From NCBI GenBank assembly GCA_964017045.1, contig OZ024809.1:11848307-11912306 (forward strand): a stretch of 64,000 bases of DNA. The letters run 5' to 3'. A model generated the notes under the pieces. The model was not told the origin of the DNA. It did no database searches and was given only the letters and a program-made list of their open reading frames with translations. Both the position numbers and the translations under genes were made by a program. The stretch's first letter is position 1; every line of letters begins with the position of its first letter. The DNA is from Omphiscola glabra (lineage: Eukaryota; Mollusca; Gastropoda; Lymnaeidae). Positions 43,564 to 55,945 of this stretch are shown one piece after another.

Positions 43564-44614
43564 CGGCCCTGGTTGTGAGCAAGTTGTTTTTGTGCAATCC
43601 ACCCACCAATCAACTCGATCCATCCCATCCATTGACCCCCCCCCCCCTTTAAGTATTGTGCTGACTTACAGCCTCACGTTTGCTGAACGTGTATGATAAA
43701 TTGTCAAGTTTCCTTGCTCCTCATGGTGTAATGTCAGGTTCGTTGAACTATTATGATTTTAAAAAAAATGAACTTCACCAGCCTAGACATTGAGATTCAT
43801 CAGCTACCTCATATCTCCCCACCCCACTCACCAACAAGAGCGTTTGCTTCCAGAAAGTATACTATCACAGTAAGTGTCCCATTAAGTGTATATGAACTTT
43901 ACCCCCCCCCCCCCTTTCTCCAACCACATACTGACATTAATAAACTTTCAGCCCCCCCCCCCCCCACGGTATGATGAAATTATAATTATTAGGTCGGTAC
44001 AAAAGCCCGCAGCCTTTAAAATCCTAGAGCTCAACAACACCCCCCCCCCCCACACACACACACTTTTTCATTTTTCTTCACCTAACTGGGATAGTCAATG
44101 ACCTTCAATCCAAGTCCTGAAAACCTTTAGTGGCATGCCCGCATTAAAACAATATACCTCCAGCCCCCCCACCCCCGCCGTACCACCAACCCATACAACC
44201 TGCCACCACCGCTGGTCTTGTATCGACCCACTGCCGCCCCGTAACTCTTAACATCGTGCACCAAGACTAAATGTCTTGTGGAAAGGGTGGAGGGGGGGGG
44301 GCACGGGTACAGGGGGGAATGGGATCCCCTGGCCACTCTAACGTCGCCATGATAAGTCTTAAATGGCTCTGCTTAGCATAGCGTCACACAGGTTCTCACA
44401 TTCTAAGTGTATTTACAGCACAGCTTCTGATTAGCATGAGGCTTACCAACTAGCCGTCCAGTTAAATCAGTCCAACGAAAATGTGAACAATTACTCTCAT
44501 AAAAAAGCTACTAATATAATTTGGACTGAGACCTGCTTAATATATATAGATATATTTGTGTATATATGAATATATATATACCTGTATATTCGGACGAGGT
44601 ATTGTCTTTGTCAC
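43564..44614. other. Spacer with several C runs
   Basis: C runs lie at 43637-43648, 43902-43914, 43952-43966 and 44040-44052, and a (TA)-rich stretch at 44540-44580. No gene. Confidence 0.5.
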
Positions 44615-44790
44615 CGCCTAATGATGGTCCGTAAAGTAACAAAGTTATGTAAAGATGGTCCGTAGAGTAGTTAACAGATATGTAAAGATAATCCGTAGAG
44701 TAAAAAAGTCATGTAAAGATAGTCCCTAGAGTAAACAGTTATGCAAAGATGGTCCGTATATTATGAGTTATTTAAAGAATGGTCTGTGAT
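44615..44790. repeat. Degenerate ~30-bp repeat, ~6 copies
   Basis: The core is GTAAAGATGGTCCGTAGAGT, with irregular spacing. Confidence 0.8.
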
Positions 44791-45345
44791 TTTGAATGGA
44801 CCACGATTTATCACTTCCTTGCTTTGTCACGTGATGTGTGTAAGCCTTCGGTAGCCTATGCTACACATAACAACACAAAACAACGTATAACAGCTGATCA
44901 GCCATTATCATTAATTTTTAAGCAAAATGTTTGTCTCCATCAGCGCTTCCCCAATGCTAATTAAACATTTTACTTTTCAAAATATTCTTGAATACACGCG
45001 TTTCTTTAAATGACATTCATTAAATGTGACAATAATTATAATTCAGTTATGATTAAAGGAAGAAAGTTGTTTGAAGAAAAATTTGTGAGCGACTAGTGTG
45101 TTGCAGACAGCCTACCGGAAGTCTTACTCGAACTTACTCTTATCACATGGCAAAACAATCGACTCATCGTAGTCCATTCTCTGCAGTTGAAGAAATCAAA
45201 TTTAAACCTTACAAGAAATACAAGCAACTGATTAAGTTGGGCGAGGGATCTCTGTGACAAATGATGAAGAAGAACTGGTCGACTTAAACCTGTCTGCTTT
45301 TGTCTGTTATTTTATTTTCACTGTGTCCACGCCCTCGCCTGCAGG

Positions 45346-45536
45346 CAGTGGCGTAGCGAGCTTAACTCGCGCCCGGGGCACAATACCTTTTTAGCGACCC
45401 CCCCCCCCAATACCTTTTTAGTGCCCCCAATTCGAAAACCATACAATATTATAGTAAAATATACCATTTGGCGCCCCTTTATGAGTAGCGCCCAGGGCAT
45501 GATGCCCCCCCCCTTGCCCCCCTCACTACGCCACTG
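45346..45536. mobile_element. hAT-type MITE (CAGTGGCGTAGC), 191 bp, perfect TSD
   Basis: The left end is CAGTGGCGTAGCGAG and the right end CTCACTACGCCACTG. The 8-bp flank CCTGCAGG is identical at 45338-45345 and 45537-45544. The interior is degenerate, C-rich and noncoding. Confidence 0.9.
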
Positions 45537-45729
45537 CCTGCAGGCTTATGTCCCCATCTATTGTGTTTTCGATGTCCACTCCGGCATTTGAGTTCACATC
45601 GTTTTCAATCAAGTATCAACACTGTCCTTTCTGCAAAGTTTCATAGGCATGGAGAGATGTCTGCACGACTCAAGAGATAACGGGATGGCCGATAAATCGG
45701 AATAGATCGGTCAAGGAAAAAAAACAGTC

Positions 45730-46145
45730 TTACAAAAGTAAAAGCTACTCTGTTACAAAAGTAAAAGCTACTCTGTTAGAAAAGTAAAAGCTACTCTGTT
45801 ACAAAAGTAACAGCTACTCTGTTAGAAAAGTAAAAGCTACTCTGTTACAAAAGTAAAAGCTACTCTGTTACAAAAGTAAAAGCTACTCTGTTAGAAAAGT
45901 AAAAGCTACTCTGTTACAAAAGTAAAAGCTACTCTGTTACAAAAGTAAAAGCTACTCTGTTACAAAAGTAAAAGCTACTCTGTTACAAAAGTAAAAGCTA
46001 ATCTGTTACAAAAGTAAAAGCTACTCTGTTACAAAAGTAAAAGCTACTCTGTTACAAAAGTAAAAGCTACTCTGTTACAAAAGTAAAAGCTACTCTGTTA
46101 CAAAAGTAAAAGCTACTCTGTTACAAAAGTAAAAGCTACTCTGTT
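45730..46145. repeat. 23-bp minisatellite, ~18 copies
   Basis: The core is CTGTTACAAAAGTAAAAGCT. GTTAGAA variants are scattered in the left half, while the right half is nearly uniform. Confidence 0.97.
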
Positions 46146-46194
46146 TTCGCGAAAATGTGAACCTCCCCAAAATGGCTATTGGTTTCCCTCTTGG

Positions 46195-46408
46195 TAGCTG
46201 TGTCTATTTTCTATGTAGCCGTGTCTTTGTTTATTTGTAGCTGTGTCTATGTTCTATGTAGCTGTGTCTATGTTCTATGTAGATTTGTCTATGTTCTATG
46301 AAGATGTGTCTATGTTCTGTGAAGCTGTGTCTATGTTCTGTGTAGCTGTGTCTATGTTCTATGTAGCTGTGTCTATGTACTATGTAGCTGTGTCTATGTT
46401 CTATGTTG
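46195..46408. repeat. 21-bp minisatellite, ~10 copies
   Basis: The core is GTAGCTGTGTCTATGTTCTA. Confidence 0.95.
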
Positions 46409-47069
46409 ACAGTTTAGCCGTTACTCAACACCTGTTTGTACATTCTCTGTAAAGTCTGATCAGGTCAATTTCGGCAATTATGGGGAAAATTTGATTTTTA
46501 GGAAATAGGTGGGGGGGGGGGGGTTGGGGGGGGCGTTGGGGGATATTGGTATCCATGAATGGTGCTCACTTCAACCTGGCCGGAATGCTACCTTGCAGTG
46601 TGGACCATGCCATTAGGTAAGGTAACCTTTCACCGAACGGAAGTACTGAATTACCCGGAAAAAAAAATAGAGAGCCAGAGGGAGAGATTGAAAATGACTT
46701 GGACCCCCCCCCCCTCCCCCGATACACACCAAAACTTTCTCTTTCACTCCTTCTTTTCTTCCCCTCCTCCCAATACTCCACACACTCCCTTTCTCCCCCT
46801 CCCCAAATACTCAACACACTCTCGTACTCCCTTTCTCTCCCCCCCCCCCCCCAACCTCCCCCCACACGCATGAAATGGAAATTCCGAAGTGGCCTGGGGC
46901 CTATCAAATTCTGTTAGACTCACATAAATCAGGGGGGATGAACCGATGGCTTGAAGTTTATGGGCGACAAGGGGACGTAAGCCGGAGGACATTAATGTCC
47001 CTACCTGGTATCGGTAGCTGGCCTTCCCGGCAACCAGTGAGTCTTGCCAAAGCTGGAATTCTACCAAAG
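46409..47069. other. Spacer with G and C runs
   Basis: A G-rich tract is at 46510-46542 and polypyrimidine at 46707-46860. No gene. Confidence 0.45.
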
Positions 47070-47460
47070 TTTCAAAAATAGGTCCTCAAATTTTCCCCGA
47101 TAGCTTCACATGAATAGGTCCTCAAATCTGACCAAATGCTTCACCAATAGGTCCTCAGTTATTAACAATGGCTTCACCAATAGGTCCTCAAATCTGACGA
47201 AGGGCTTCACCGATACGACGTTTTATTGACTTCACCGATTGGTCCTTTTAGCTTCACAGTGACTTCACTAATAGGTCCTGAAGTCTTACCAACCTCCTCG
47301 ACAATAAGGCTTCATTGTATGCCGATAGTGTCACACTAATAGGTTCTCAAATTTTATGAACGGTTTTAATAATAATATGCCCTCAAAGTTTACCGATCTC
47401 TCCACTTATGGGTCCTCAAATTTTGCAAACACCTTCACACGAATAGGTCCTTAAGCCTTA
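47070..47460. repeat. Degenerate ~35-bp repeat, ~10 copies
   Basis: The phrase AATAGGTCCTCAAAT plus GCTTCAC recurs with many substitutions and indels. Confidence 0.8.
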
Positions 47461-47489
47461 AATATTTTGTATAAGTGTGGTTTTATGCC

Positions 47490-47985
47490 AAATGGTTGAT
47501 GGTAGATGGTGGATGGTAGATGGTGAATGGTAAATGGTGGATGGTAGATGGTGGATTGTAGATGGTAGATGGTGGCTGGTAGATGGTGAATGGTAAATGG
47601 TGGATGGTGGATTGTAGATGGTGGATGGTAGCTGGTGGCTGGTAGATGGTAAATGGTGGATGGTAGATAGTGGATTGTAGATGGTGGAGGGTAGATGGTG
47701 GCTGGTAGATGGTGAATGGTAAATGGTGGATGGTGGATTGTAGATGGTGGATGGTAGATGGTGGCTGGTAGATGGTGCATGTTAGATGGTGGCTGGTAGA
47801 GGGTGAATGGTAAATGGTGGATGGTAGATGGTGGATTGTAGATGGTGGAGGGCAGATGGTGGCTGGTAGATGGTGAATGGTAAATAGTGGATGGTAGATG
47901 GTGAATGGTAAATAGTGGATGGTAGATGGTGGATTGTAGATGGTGGATGGTAGATGGGGATGGTAGATGGTGGATGGGGGTGCTG
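47490..47985. repeat. 7-bp-based GATGGT minisatellite
   Basis: ATGGTAG, ATGGTGG, ATGGTGA and ATGGTAA heptads in mixed order. A longer module (GGATTGTAGATGGTGG ... GGCTGGTAGATGGTGAATGG) recurs about every 100-120 bp. Confidence 0.93.
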
Positions 47986-48534
47986 ACTGACAGTTGTAAA
48001 TTTAGTTTTAAAATAAAAAGGAATCAGGTCTTAAGAACTGAGATTTTATTGGTTCTTACAGTGGTCGAAAGTAATAGCAGGAGATATTACCATATCTAAA
48101 AAGACACTTATATATACATACACATAAAGATACACATATATTTGAAGTTATTTAGATGACAAACTTTACGTATGTATGATTAGCATTATATACGGTGGAT
48201 AGCTCTGGATTACAAGTATTTGACAGATTATCTAGAGTACGATATTCTTTCAATTAACATGTAAGACAACTCTTGGGTTTCCTGGTCATTCCAAGGGGGA
48301 CAATCCTTCCTAAAACATGGGGTGTAACCCTGGATTTAACAGATTATTCAGAGTATGACAAACATACACAAGTGGCAATACACATATATATTTTTTCATA
48401 ACGAGCAATATCTTGCTTGAAAAGCAATGATTATTAATTGTAATGAAAGACTCAACATGATTATTCAAAGGGTCAGATAAAATAATCCGCAAATATTATT
48501 TGATTGTTATACAAAAGTTGTGCTGTGGGCGTTA
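47986..48534. other. AT-rich spacer
   Basis: Nothing recognised. Confidence 0.5.
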
Positions 48535-48735
48535 GCTTCTATGAGAAGTACTCAGTTTCGTTTGTACGAGAAGTACTCAGTTTCGCTTGTACGAGAAGTA
48601 CTTAGTTTCACTTATACGAGAAGTACTCAGTTTCGCCTTTACAAAAAAGTACTTAGTTTCAGTTATACGAGAAGTACTCAGTTTCGCCTATACAAGAAGT
48701 ACTTAGTTTCACTTATATGATAAAGACCAAGTTTC
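48535..48735. repeat. 25-bp minisatellite, 8 copies
   Basis: The core is GAGAAGTACTCAGTTTCG followed by C.T.TAC. The alternation CTCAGTTTCGC/CTTAGTTTCAC gives a dimeric trend. Confidence 0.93.
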
Positions 48736-49418
48736 GCAATCTGAAGCCATAAAAGATACGAGGGCGTCCATTGCAATCTCATTATGATCACAACTGGTAC
48801 CTATTTGTTTAAGCACGGAGACTACGGGGTACACGATGTTCCAGTTAACCTACTATTCCAGATACTTGGCTATTTACACAATTATTTTGCTGCCCGCGAG
48901 GTTTCTGTAGTGCGCAAAGGCGCAAACAACACGATGTGGAAAAAAATAATTAAAAAGAACACTGCTGGTCATCCACAGCATCCTGGTCCATTTTAAGGTG
49001 TCGTGACCAAGTCTTGCCGTTGGAACAAATAGGCATGGACAAGAGAGAGTGAGGCTGACGAATTGGGCAACTCTCCCTCATTTTAAAAAGCCCAAGTCAA
49101 GGCTACTTTCCTACGCAAGTCAAAAATTGCCGTGGTCATCTTCGCATGCAAAAAGGATGATAATAATAAAAATAATAATGATGATAATAATAATAATAAC
49201 AATAATAATAATAATAATTTTAAATTATTAGATTTCAACAAGAAAAATTCGTTTAAAAAAAAAAAGTACAACTTTACAAGGCTTTACTGTCTTGTGACTG
49301 TTTGGTTTCTATAATGTTTTTCCGCCCATTTTCTTTTCGGTTTCGGTCTTCTGATTTAGGTTTTCCTTATTTAGTGACTTGTGTCCATTCGTTGTCTTTC
49401 GTTATTTAGATATGATCT
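48736..49418. other. Spacer with (AAT)n tract
   Basis: A (AAT)/(GAT) microsatellite lies at 49158-49219. No gene recognised. Confidence 0.5.
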
Positions 49419-49833
<415 letters not shown>

Positions 49834-49883
49834 GATGCTTTACAATCTTGTTTATTAAGGACATGTTTTTTGTTAACAGTGAG

Positions 49884-49960
49884 CAGTGGTCTTCAGCCGG
49901 TGTGTCGGGATATTAATAAGTCAAGTGTGTCGCGACACACTGGGCCGGTTCATAAGTGTG
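49884..49960 (+). mobile_element. hAT-type left end with internal palindrome
   Basis: CAGTGGTCTTCAGCCGGTGTG resembles a hAT-type terminus. An exact 18-bp palindrome, AGTGTGTCGCGACACACT, lies at 49924-49941. The right end was not found. Confidence 0.4.
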
Positions 49961-50150
49961 TCTCGAGACTTTGATGACGCAAAAGAAAAATCTTTATATG
50001 TAAAAGAGTATGTGTGGTTTTTTTAGGTGTCAGTTTCCATTGACCTTCATATAAAGTCTTCAATTTAATCAGCTCTCATCTAATGGTAATACCACATTGT
50101 ATGGGCTGATTTTCAAACAAACAAAAAATAAGAACTTTATTGCGTGATGT

Positions 50151-50322
50151 CAGAGGCCTAGCTATAATAAGTTCCGTCAGGCCAGGCAAAGATTTTTTGG
50201 CGCCTCCCCCCCCTTTCCGCGAAAAAAAACACCCTCAAGTTATAAACCAGCCAAAACTCCGTCCATTTTGCAAAAAAAAGGCACCCCCCCTCCTCCTCCG
50301 TACCTCCTTTCATACGCCAGTG
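50151..50322. mobile_element. hAT-type MITE (CAGAGGCCTAG), 172 bp
   Basis: The left end is CAGAGGCCTAGC and the right end CATACGCCAGTG. Flanks CGTGATGT (50143-50150) and TGTGATGC (50323-50330) match at 6 of 8. Length and end style agree with 15366-15537. Confidence 0.65.
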
Positions 50323-51529
50323 TGTGATGCATATTGACAGTCGTTATTCTCAATGTGTCGCAAGGTAAAGGAAGAAAGAATGAAGACCCCCTGAAATCAA
50401 ATGAAAACACCCCCCCCCCCCCCAAACAGACACACACACACAACCGCCATTGTAAATAAACACAGTACAAAGTACGCTATTCGATGACGCTTGTCTTGAA
50501 TTGTGGAAATCCCCCGAAACAGAATTCCTATTTGTCACGTGACGGCCCTGATATTTATAGCCATTTCGCATGACAGCGAAAGTGAAAAAAGGTAGAGCCA
50601 ATATGGCGTCGGATTCCCATTTCGCTGACACCCCCCACCTTTTTTTTTTTTTTTTTTTTTTGCAACCCCCCCCCCCCTCCCACTTAAATTAAAAATTTAA
50701 AAAAAACAACAAAAAAACTTCTAATGTTTAGATCGAGTTCATTGGGACAATGGAAAAAACTGAAAATAAGTGCGTCAAATAAGGAATGTAGATGTACGAT
50801 GTGGTGGGTGGGTGTGGGGAGGGGGTGAGGGGTGAAGGTAACTAATCGTAGAATGTAATCACACAGTAAGTTTATGCGGATTGTTTTTAGAGGGTGGGGG
50901 GGATGTGGTGGTGGTGAGGGCAATGGGACCTTTTTTTTCACCGAAAAACAGAGGTCTCATGTATCATGTGGGTTGTCTGGTATTGCTGAATGGGTCTCAT
51001 GTATTTTGTGGGTTGCCTGGTATTGGTGAATGGGTCTCATTTTTGTCTAATCCCCCCCCCCCCCCAAATCTCACCTTTGTCTTCTTCAACAGACTACGGC
51101 AGTTATCACGTGGTCTGGAGGTTTGCCGTTTCGTCGTTAACGTTTCGATTTGTTAATTCGGATTACTTTGGAACTGCTCATTCCTGCCTTAGACACTCAG
51201 GGACTTGAACAGGCTTTCAAAGGGAACAGTTCAGGTGACAACACTTGACACATTTGCGTCTATTGCCTCGGGCCTTCCAACCCCCAGTGCATGGTACCCT
51301 CACTAAATAAGTATCTCTTGCGACCTATGAAATATCCTCATCAACACCAGGCACAGAAACATTGCGAATCCCCTCTACATTCATAGGAGCCAGAGTGATC
51401 AATAAATTGATCGTGGGTCCTTAATATTTAGAAGAGAGAAGAAGATTCATTTATTTTCTATTCAACTATTTTTAAAGATATATTTTTTTTTTTGGATTGG
51501 TGCCTAAAAACTGTTGGTTCATTTTGTTT
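50323..51529. other. Spacer with homopolymer runs
   Basis: C runs at 50410-50423 and 50666-50677, a T run at 50640-50661, and a short 50-bp duplication around GGTCTCATGTAT (50952 and 50994). No gene. Confidence 0.5.
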
Positions 51530-51700
51530 TTTGATTCATTTTGTTGTTGGTTCATTTTGTTGGTGGTTCGTTTTGTTGTTGGTTCATTTTGTTGTTGGTT
51601 CGTTTTGCTGTTGGTTCATTTTGTTGTTGTTTCGTTTTGTTTTTGGTTCGTTTTGTTGTTGGTTCATATTGTTGTTGTTTCATTTTGTTGTTGGTTCATT
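51530..51700. repeat. 16-bp minisatellite, ~11 copies
   Basis: The unit is GGTTCATTTTGTTGTT. Confidence 0.95.
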
Positions 51701-51789
51701 TGATTATATTTTATTTATAACCAGCAGGAATGTGTCCGGAATGTGGCCAATTGACATCAAAACACGTCGTTAAGTATAGGTTCTAACAT

Positions 51790-51963
51790 CCCCACGTAGT
51801 GGAAAATGTCGTACCAAAAGCTGCACAAGTCAAAAGTTCTAAACAGGTCCTAAGGTCCTACGAAGAGCCATAAATAACTAGTTTAAATTGGACCTAGGCT
51901 CCTCCTAAGAGCCACACACAAACAATTTAAAAATTGGTCCTCAGGTCCTACAAAGAGCCACAC
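51790..51963. repeat. 44-bp-type array, left part (degenerate)
   Basis: Units with GGTCCTA.GAAGAGCCACA and AA.TTTAAA.TTGG correspond to the array that resumes at 53306. More diverged than the right part. Confidence 0.8.
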
Positions 51964-53305
51964 TCATCATGATGATGATGATGATCACCATCATCAGAGG
52001 CGCTACAGCCCATGTAGGGCCCTGGCCGGCTCAAACACATCCTTCCATTCGACTTCGGATCGATCCTTGGCTTTCCGCCGACATGCGCGAACTCCCAGCT
52101 GGTGTAAGTTCTTCTCTGCGTCGTCGATCCATCTCAGTCTTGGACGACCGGCGAACCGTCTGCCCCTAGTGGTCTATTTTGTCTCGTTGGTTCCCCGTGT
52201 GAGGTTTTTGCTTTCCAGTAGATTTTGTAGATTGATTTAGGAACGGTTGCCTGCTAATCCTTTCTTTGAACTCTGCCATTATTTAATTGTGCTCGTTTGT
52301 GTGGTTTGTGTGGTTGTTTATATTGATGTCGTCATCCGCGTTGGAGTTTCGTGACATTATCATATATTTTGTCTTCGGTTCATTTACATCAATTTCCCGA
52401 ATGCTTTAATTATGTCATTTCTGTTTCTGCCCAGTAGCGCTATATCGTCTGCGTATGCCAGGCTGGCTATATAAAGTTCCTGATGGTTCTAATAACTGTT
52501 TCGAGTGTGATGTTAAACAGGATACATGATATTGAATCTCCTTGTCTGAGGCCCTGATTAAATGGAATCTCCATTGAGTATTCTCCCGGCACCTTGATTC
52601 TACTTCATATGTATGAGCCGAGTAAGATTATTAGGGACTGCAAGTCTTGTAGAGCATTACATATATAGGTATTGCCTGTCTACGCTATCGTATGCTGCTT
52701 TGTTATCCACGTATAATTGATGTATGTCGATGTTATATTCGTAACATTTCTCCAGTAGACAGACACGTAATAATAAAAATATGATACGTGGTTGACCTAT
52801 TCTGTCGGAATCCGCATTTGAAGTCCCCTAGGATCTGTTCACTATACTTTTTAAAGTTTTCTTGCTATAAGTTTTGTGAGGATTTTGTACCAAACATTAA
52901 GAAGGGAGATTCCTCTGTAGTTTGAGCAGACCAAGTACATTCCAGGTCGCTCTCTGTATATCATATTTACGTTCACGCATAAAGGTCGAAATCCAAAATC
53001 ATCAGTCCCCTTTTTTTTCGTACGAGTTTTAGCTCTCGTAACACTTAATTTTTTTTCCGTGATAGGATCGTCAGCTCTGCGCACAACCGTCTGCGGGGAT
53101 GCCCCTCGCAGCTCACACGGTAGCTGCCTTTGTATTGGGTTTGGTCCATAGCCTTTGTGGATCCCTCCACTCCCTACAAGGCAAGGGGTACTGATTTTTT
53201 GCGCCCAGGGTATTTTATTTCCCTGGAACCCGCCATATCTGATGGGCTTTCCCCAATCCGCCACCTGGGAGGGCGCTCGATGGAAGATCAGTATCTCCTA
53301 ACGAG
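51964..53305 (-). mobile_element. LINE with degenerate reverse transcriptase
   Basis: Antisense non-LTR retrotransposon. Reading on the minus strand: SNYRGISLLNVWYKILTKL (near 52860-52930), CGFRQNRSTT, LYVDNKAAYDSVD (RT motif A), GLRQGD (52536-52553), AYADD catalytic motif (52444-52458), and the C-terminal GRPRLRWIDDAEK with EWKDVFEPARALHGL. The 3' tail is a (GAT)n run at 51964-51986. The GLRQGD and AYADD parts are in different frames, and the endonuclease region is mostly absent, so it is a truncated dead copy. Possible 11-bp target duplication AAGAGCCACAC at 51953-51963 and 53306-53316. Confidence 0.85.
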
Positions 53306-53870
53306 AAGAGCCACACACAACAATTTTAAAATGGACACGAGGTCCTACTTAGGGCCACACACAACAATTTTAAAATGGACACTAGGTCCTACTTAGGGCC
53401 ACACACAACAATTTTAAAATGGACACGAGGTCCTACTTAGGGCCACACACAACAATTTTACAATGGACACGAGGTCCTACTTAGGGCCACACACAACAAT
53501 TTTAAAATGGACACGAAGTCCTACTTAGGGCCACAAACAACAATTTTAAAATGGACACGACGTCCTACTTAGGGCCACACACAACAATTTTAAAATGGAC
53601 ACGAGGTCCTACTTAGGGCCACACACAACAATTTTAAATTGGACACGAGGTCTTACTTAGGGCCACACACAACAATTTTTTAATTGGACACGAGGTCCTA
53701 CTTAGGGCCACACACAACAATTTTAAATTGGACACGAGGTCCTACTTAGAGCCGCACAGAACACGTTTAAATTGGTCCTAAAGGTCCTGCTAAGAGCCGC
53801 ACACAACAACTTTAAATGGTCCTATAGGTCCTACTAACAATTCTACACGAAACATGTTATTAGAGCCTGT
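53306..53870. repeat. 44-bp minisatellite, ~12 copies
   Basis: The core is ACAACAATTTTAAAATGGAC followed by ACGAGGTCCTACTTAGGGCC. Interior units are almost identical. Confidence 0.95.
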
Positions 53871-54389
53871 AAACTTAAGCTGTTAACGAGCCCCCCCCTT
53901 CCCCAACCATCCCCATCACAAAGCTCACGTGAATAGGTCCTGCTACCTTAAGCTGTTAATGAGGACCCCATCCCGAATGCACGTGTGAATAGCATCTTCC
54001 AACGCGAGAGCTCAAGCCGGCGCGGGGAGCGATGAAACTTTGATGAGTCCGATCAATCTCTATTAGGGGGCGCGCGTCCCTTGGGAAGGGGCGCCTACAT
54101 TAGGATGGGCGCTGTGAGCACGGCTAAGGTGTTAGGCTGTTTACCTGTAATACTTTTAGTGATGTGAAAAATGGGGTGGGGGAGGGAGGAGGCATGCGTG
54201 CCACAGCCCCGGGGGTAGTAGGGCTATTGAATGGGAGCACGAACTATTGTGTGCTATCGATGTAGCTTTGTTACGGTTTAGATGCCTGGCTTTGTCGACC
54301 AACAGCCCCGCAGGTATAAATAAAGGAAAGGCGATTTTAAAAATAAAACAAGACAAAAAACAACCGGCACTGGAATATTGAGATGGTAA
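53871..54389. other. Spacer, nothing assigned
   Basis: GC-rich patch at 54000-54110. No gene recognised. Confidence 0.45.
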
Positions 54390-55203
54390 GACGTGCAGGC
54401 ACAACACTGGGCAGTAAGTGCAGGCACAACACAGGGCAGTAAGTGCTGGGACAATACTGGGCAGTAAGTGCTGGGACAACACTGGGCAGTAAGTGCAGGC
54501 ACAACACTGGGCAGTAAATGCAGGCACAACACTGGGCAGTAAGTGCTGGCACAATACTGGGCAGTAAGTGCAGGCACAACACTGGGCAGTAAGTGCAGGC
54601 ACAACACTGGGCAGTAAATGCAGGCACAACACTGGGTAGTAAGTGCTGGCACAATACTGGGCAGTAAGTGCAGGCACAACACTGGGCAGTAAGTGCAGGC
54701 ACAACACTGGGCAGTAAGTGCTGGCACAACACTGGGCAGTAAGTGCAGTTACAACACTGGGCAGTAAGTGCTGGCACAATACTGGGCAGTAAGTGCAGGC
54801 ACAACACTGGGCAGTAAGTGCAGGCACAACACTGGGCAGTAAATGCAGGCACAACACTGGGTAGTAAGTGCTGGCACAATACTGGGCAGTAAGTGCAGGC
54901 ACAACACTGGGCAGTAAGTGCAGGCACAACACTGGGCAGTAAATGCAGGCACAACACTGGGCAATAAGTGGAGACATAACACTGGGTAGTAAGTGCAGGC
55001 ACAACACTGGGCAATAAGTGCAGACACAACACTGGACAATAAGCGCAGACACAATACTGGGCAATAAGTGCAGGCATAACACTGGGCAATAAGTGTAGAC
55101 ACAACACTGAGCAATAAGTGCATGTACAACACTGAGCAATAAGTGCATGTACAACACTGAGCAATAAGTGCATGTACAATACTGGGCAATAAGTGCAAAT
55201 AGG
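54390..55203. repeat. 25-bp minisatellite, ~32 copies, 225-bp higher order
   Basis: The core is GCAGGCACAACACTGGGCAG. A marked nine-unit block with AAATG at 54616 recurs at 54841, exactly 225 bp later, including the GGGTAGTAAGTGCTGG variant. Units after 54960 switch to GGCAATAAGTG. The very long minus-strand frames are artefacts. Confidence 0.97.
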
Positions 55204-55264
55204 CTTTGAAGCAGAAAAATTGATAAACAAAAACAAACAACCTAACTCTGACCCACAAAATATG

Positions 55265-55370
55265 TTGGTCATTATCTATCTCTGTATCAGTGGTCTATTA
55301 TCTGTCTCTATATCAGTGGTTTATTATCTGTCTCTATATCAGTAGGTTATTATCCGTCTCCATTTGAGTG
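55265..55370. repeat. ~28-bp repeat, 4 copies
   Basis: The core is TTATTATCTGTCTCTATATC followed by AGTGG. Confidence 0.85.
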
Positions 55371-55609
55371 CGTCATTGTCTCTTTTATATCCCACACAGG
55401 TAAGTTATTGAAAGGAAAGGACGTATGGAAAAGACAAGAGAAATACGGGAAAATTGTTAGGTATTTAAAAATGTACATATGTAATACTCCAAGTTGGGGT
55501 GCCATGTTCCATAACGCCGATGGCGCTATCAGTCAAGATCATCTTGGCTTTCAGTTCTATACTCGTGAAAGCGAGTCGGAGGATAATTATCGGCCCATTG
55601 ACCACTGTA

Positions 55610-55945
55610 GATGCAGGTGGACGCAACGGCCCACCGACCACTGTTGAGCCAGGTGGACGCAGGGGCCCACCAACCAATGTAGAGGCAGGGGGATGCAGCA
55701 GCCCACCGACCACAGTAGAGGCAGATGGACGCAGCGGCCCACCGACCACTGTAGAGGAAGATGGATGCAGCGGCCCACCGACCACAGTAGAGGCAGATAG
55801 ACGCAGCGGCCCACCGACCACTGTAGAGGCAGGTGGATGCGCAACCCACCGACCACAGTAGAGGCAGATGGACGCAGCGGCTCACCGACCACTGTAGAGG
55901 CAGATGGATGCAGCGGCCCACCTACCACTGTAGAGGCAGGTGGAT
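55610..55945. repeat. 36-bp minisatellite, ~9 copies
   Basis: The core is CACCGACCACTGTAGAGGCA followed by GATGGACGCAGCGGC. The unit is divisible by three, so GPPTTVEADGRS-type frames are open on both strands. Confidence 0.95.

Noticed and set aside
48736..49040. 70-codon frame at 48784-48996
   Set aside because: No recognised motif, no splice or start context, ordinary length for random DNA.
54025..54075. Hammerhead-ribozyme-like string GATGAAACTTTGATGAGTCC
   Set aside because: The conserved GAAA and CTGATGA elements are adjacent rather than separated by stems, and no pairing arms fit.
54156..55272. Cysteine-rich minus-strand frames of 311-333 codons
   Set aside because: A 25-bp repeat gives the same peptide cycle in three frames. 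No signal for selection.
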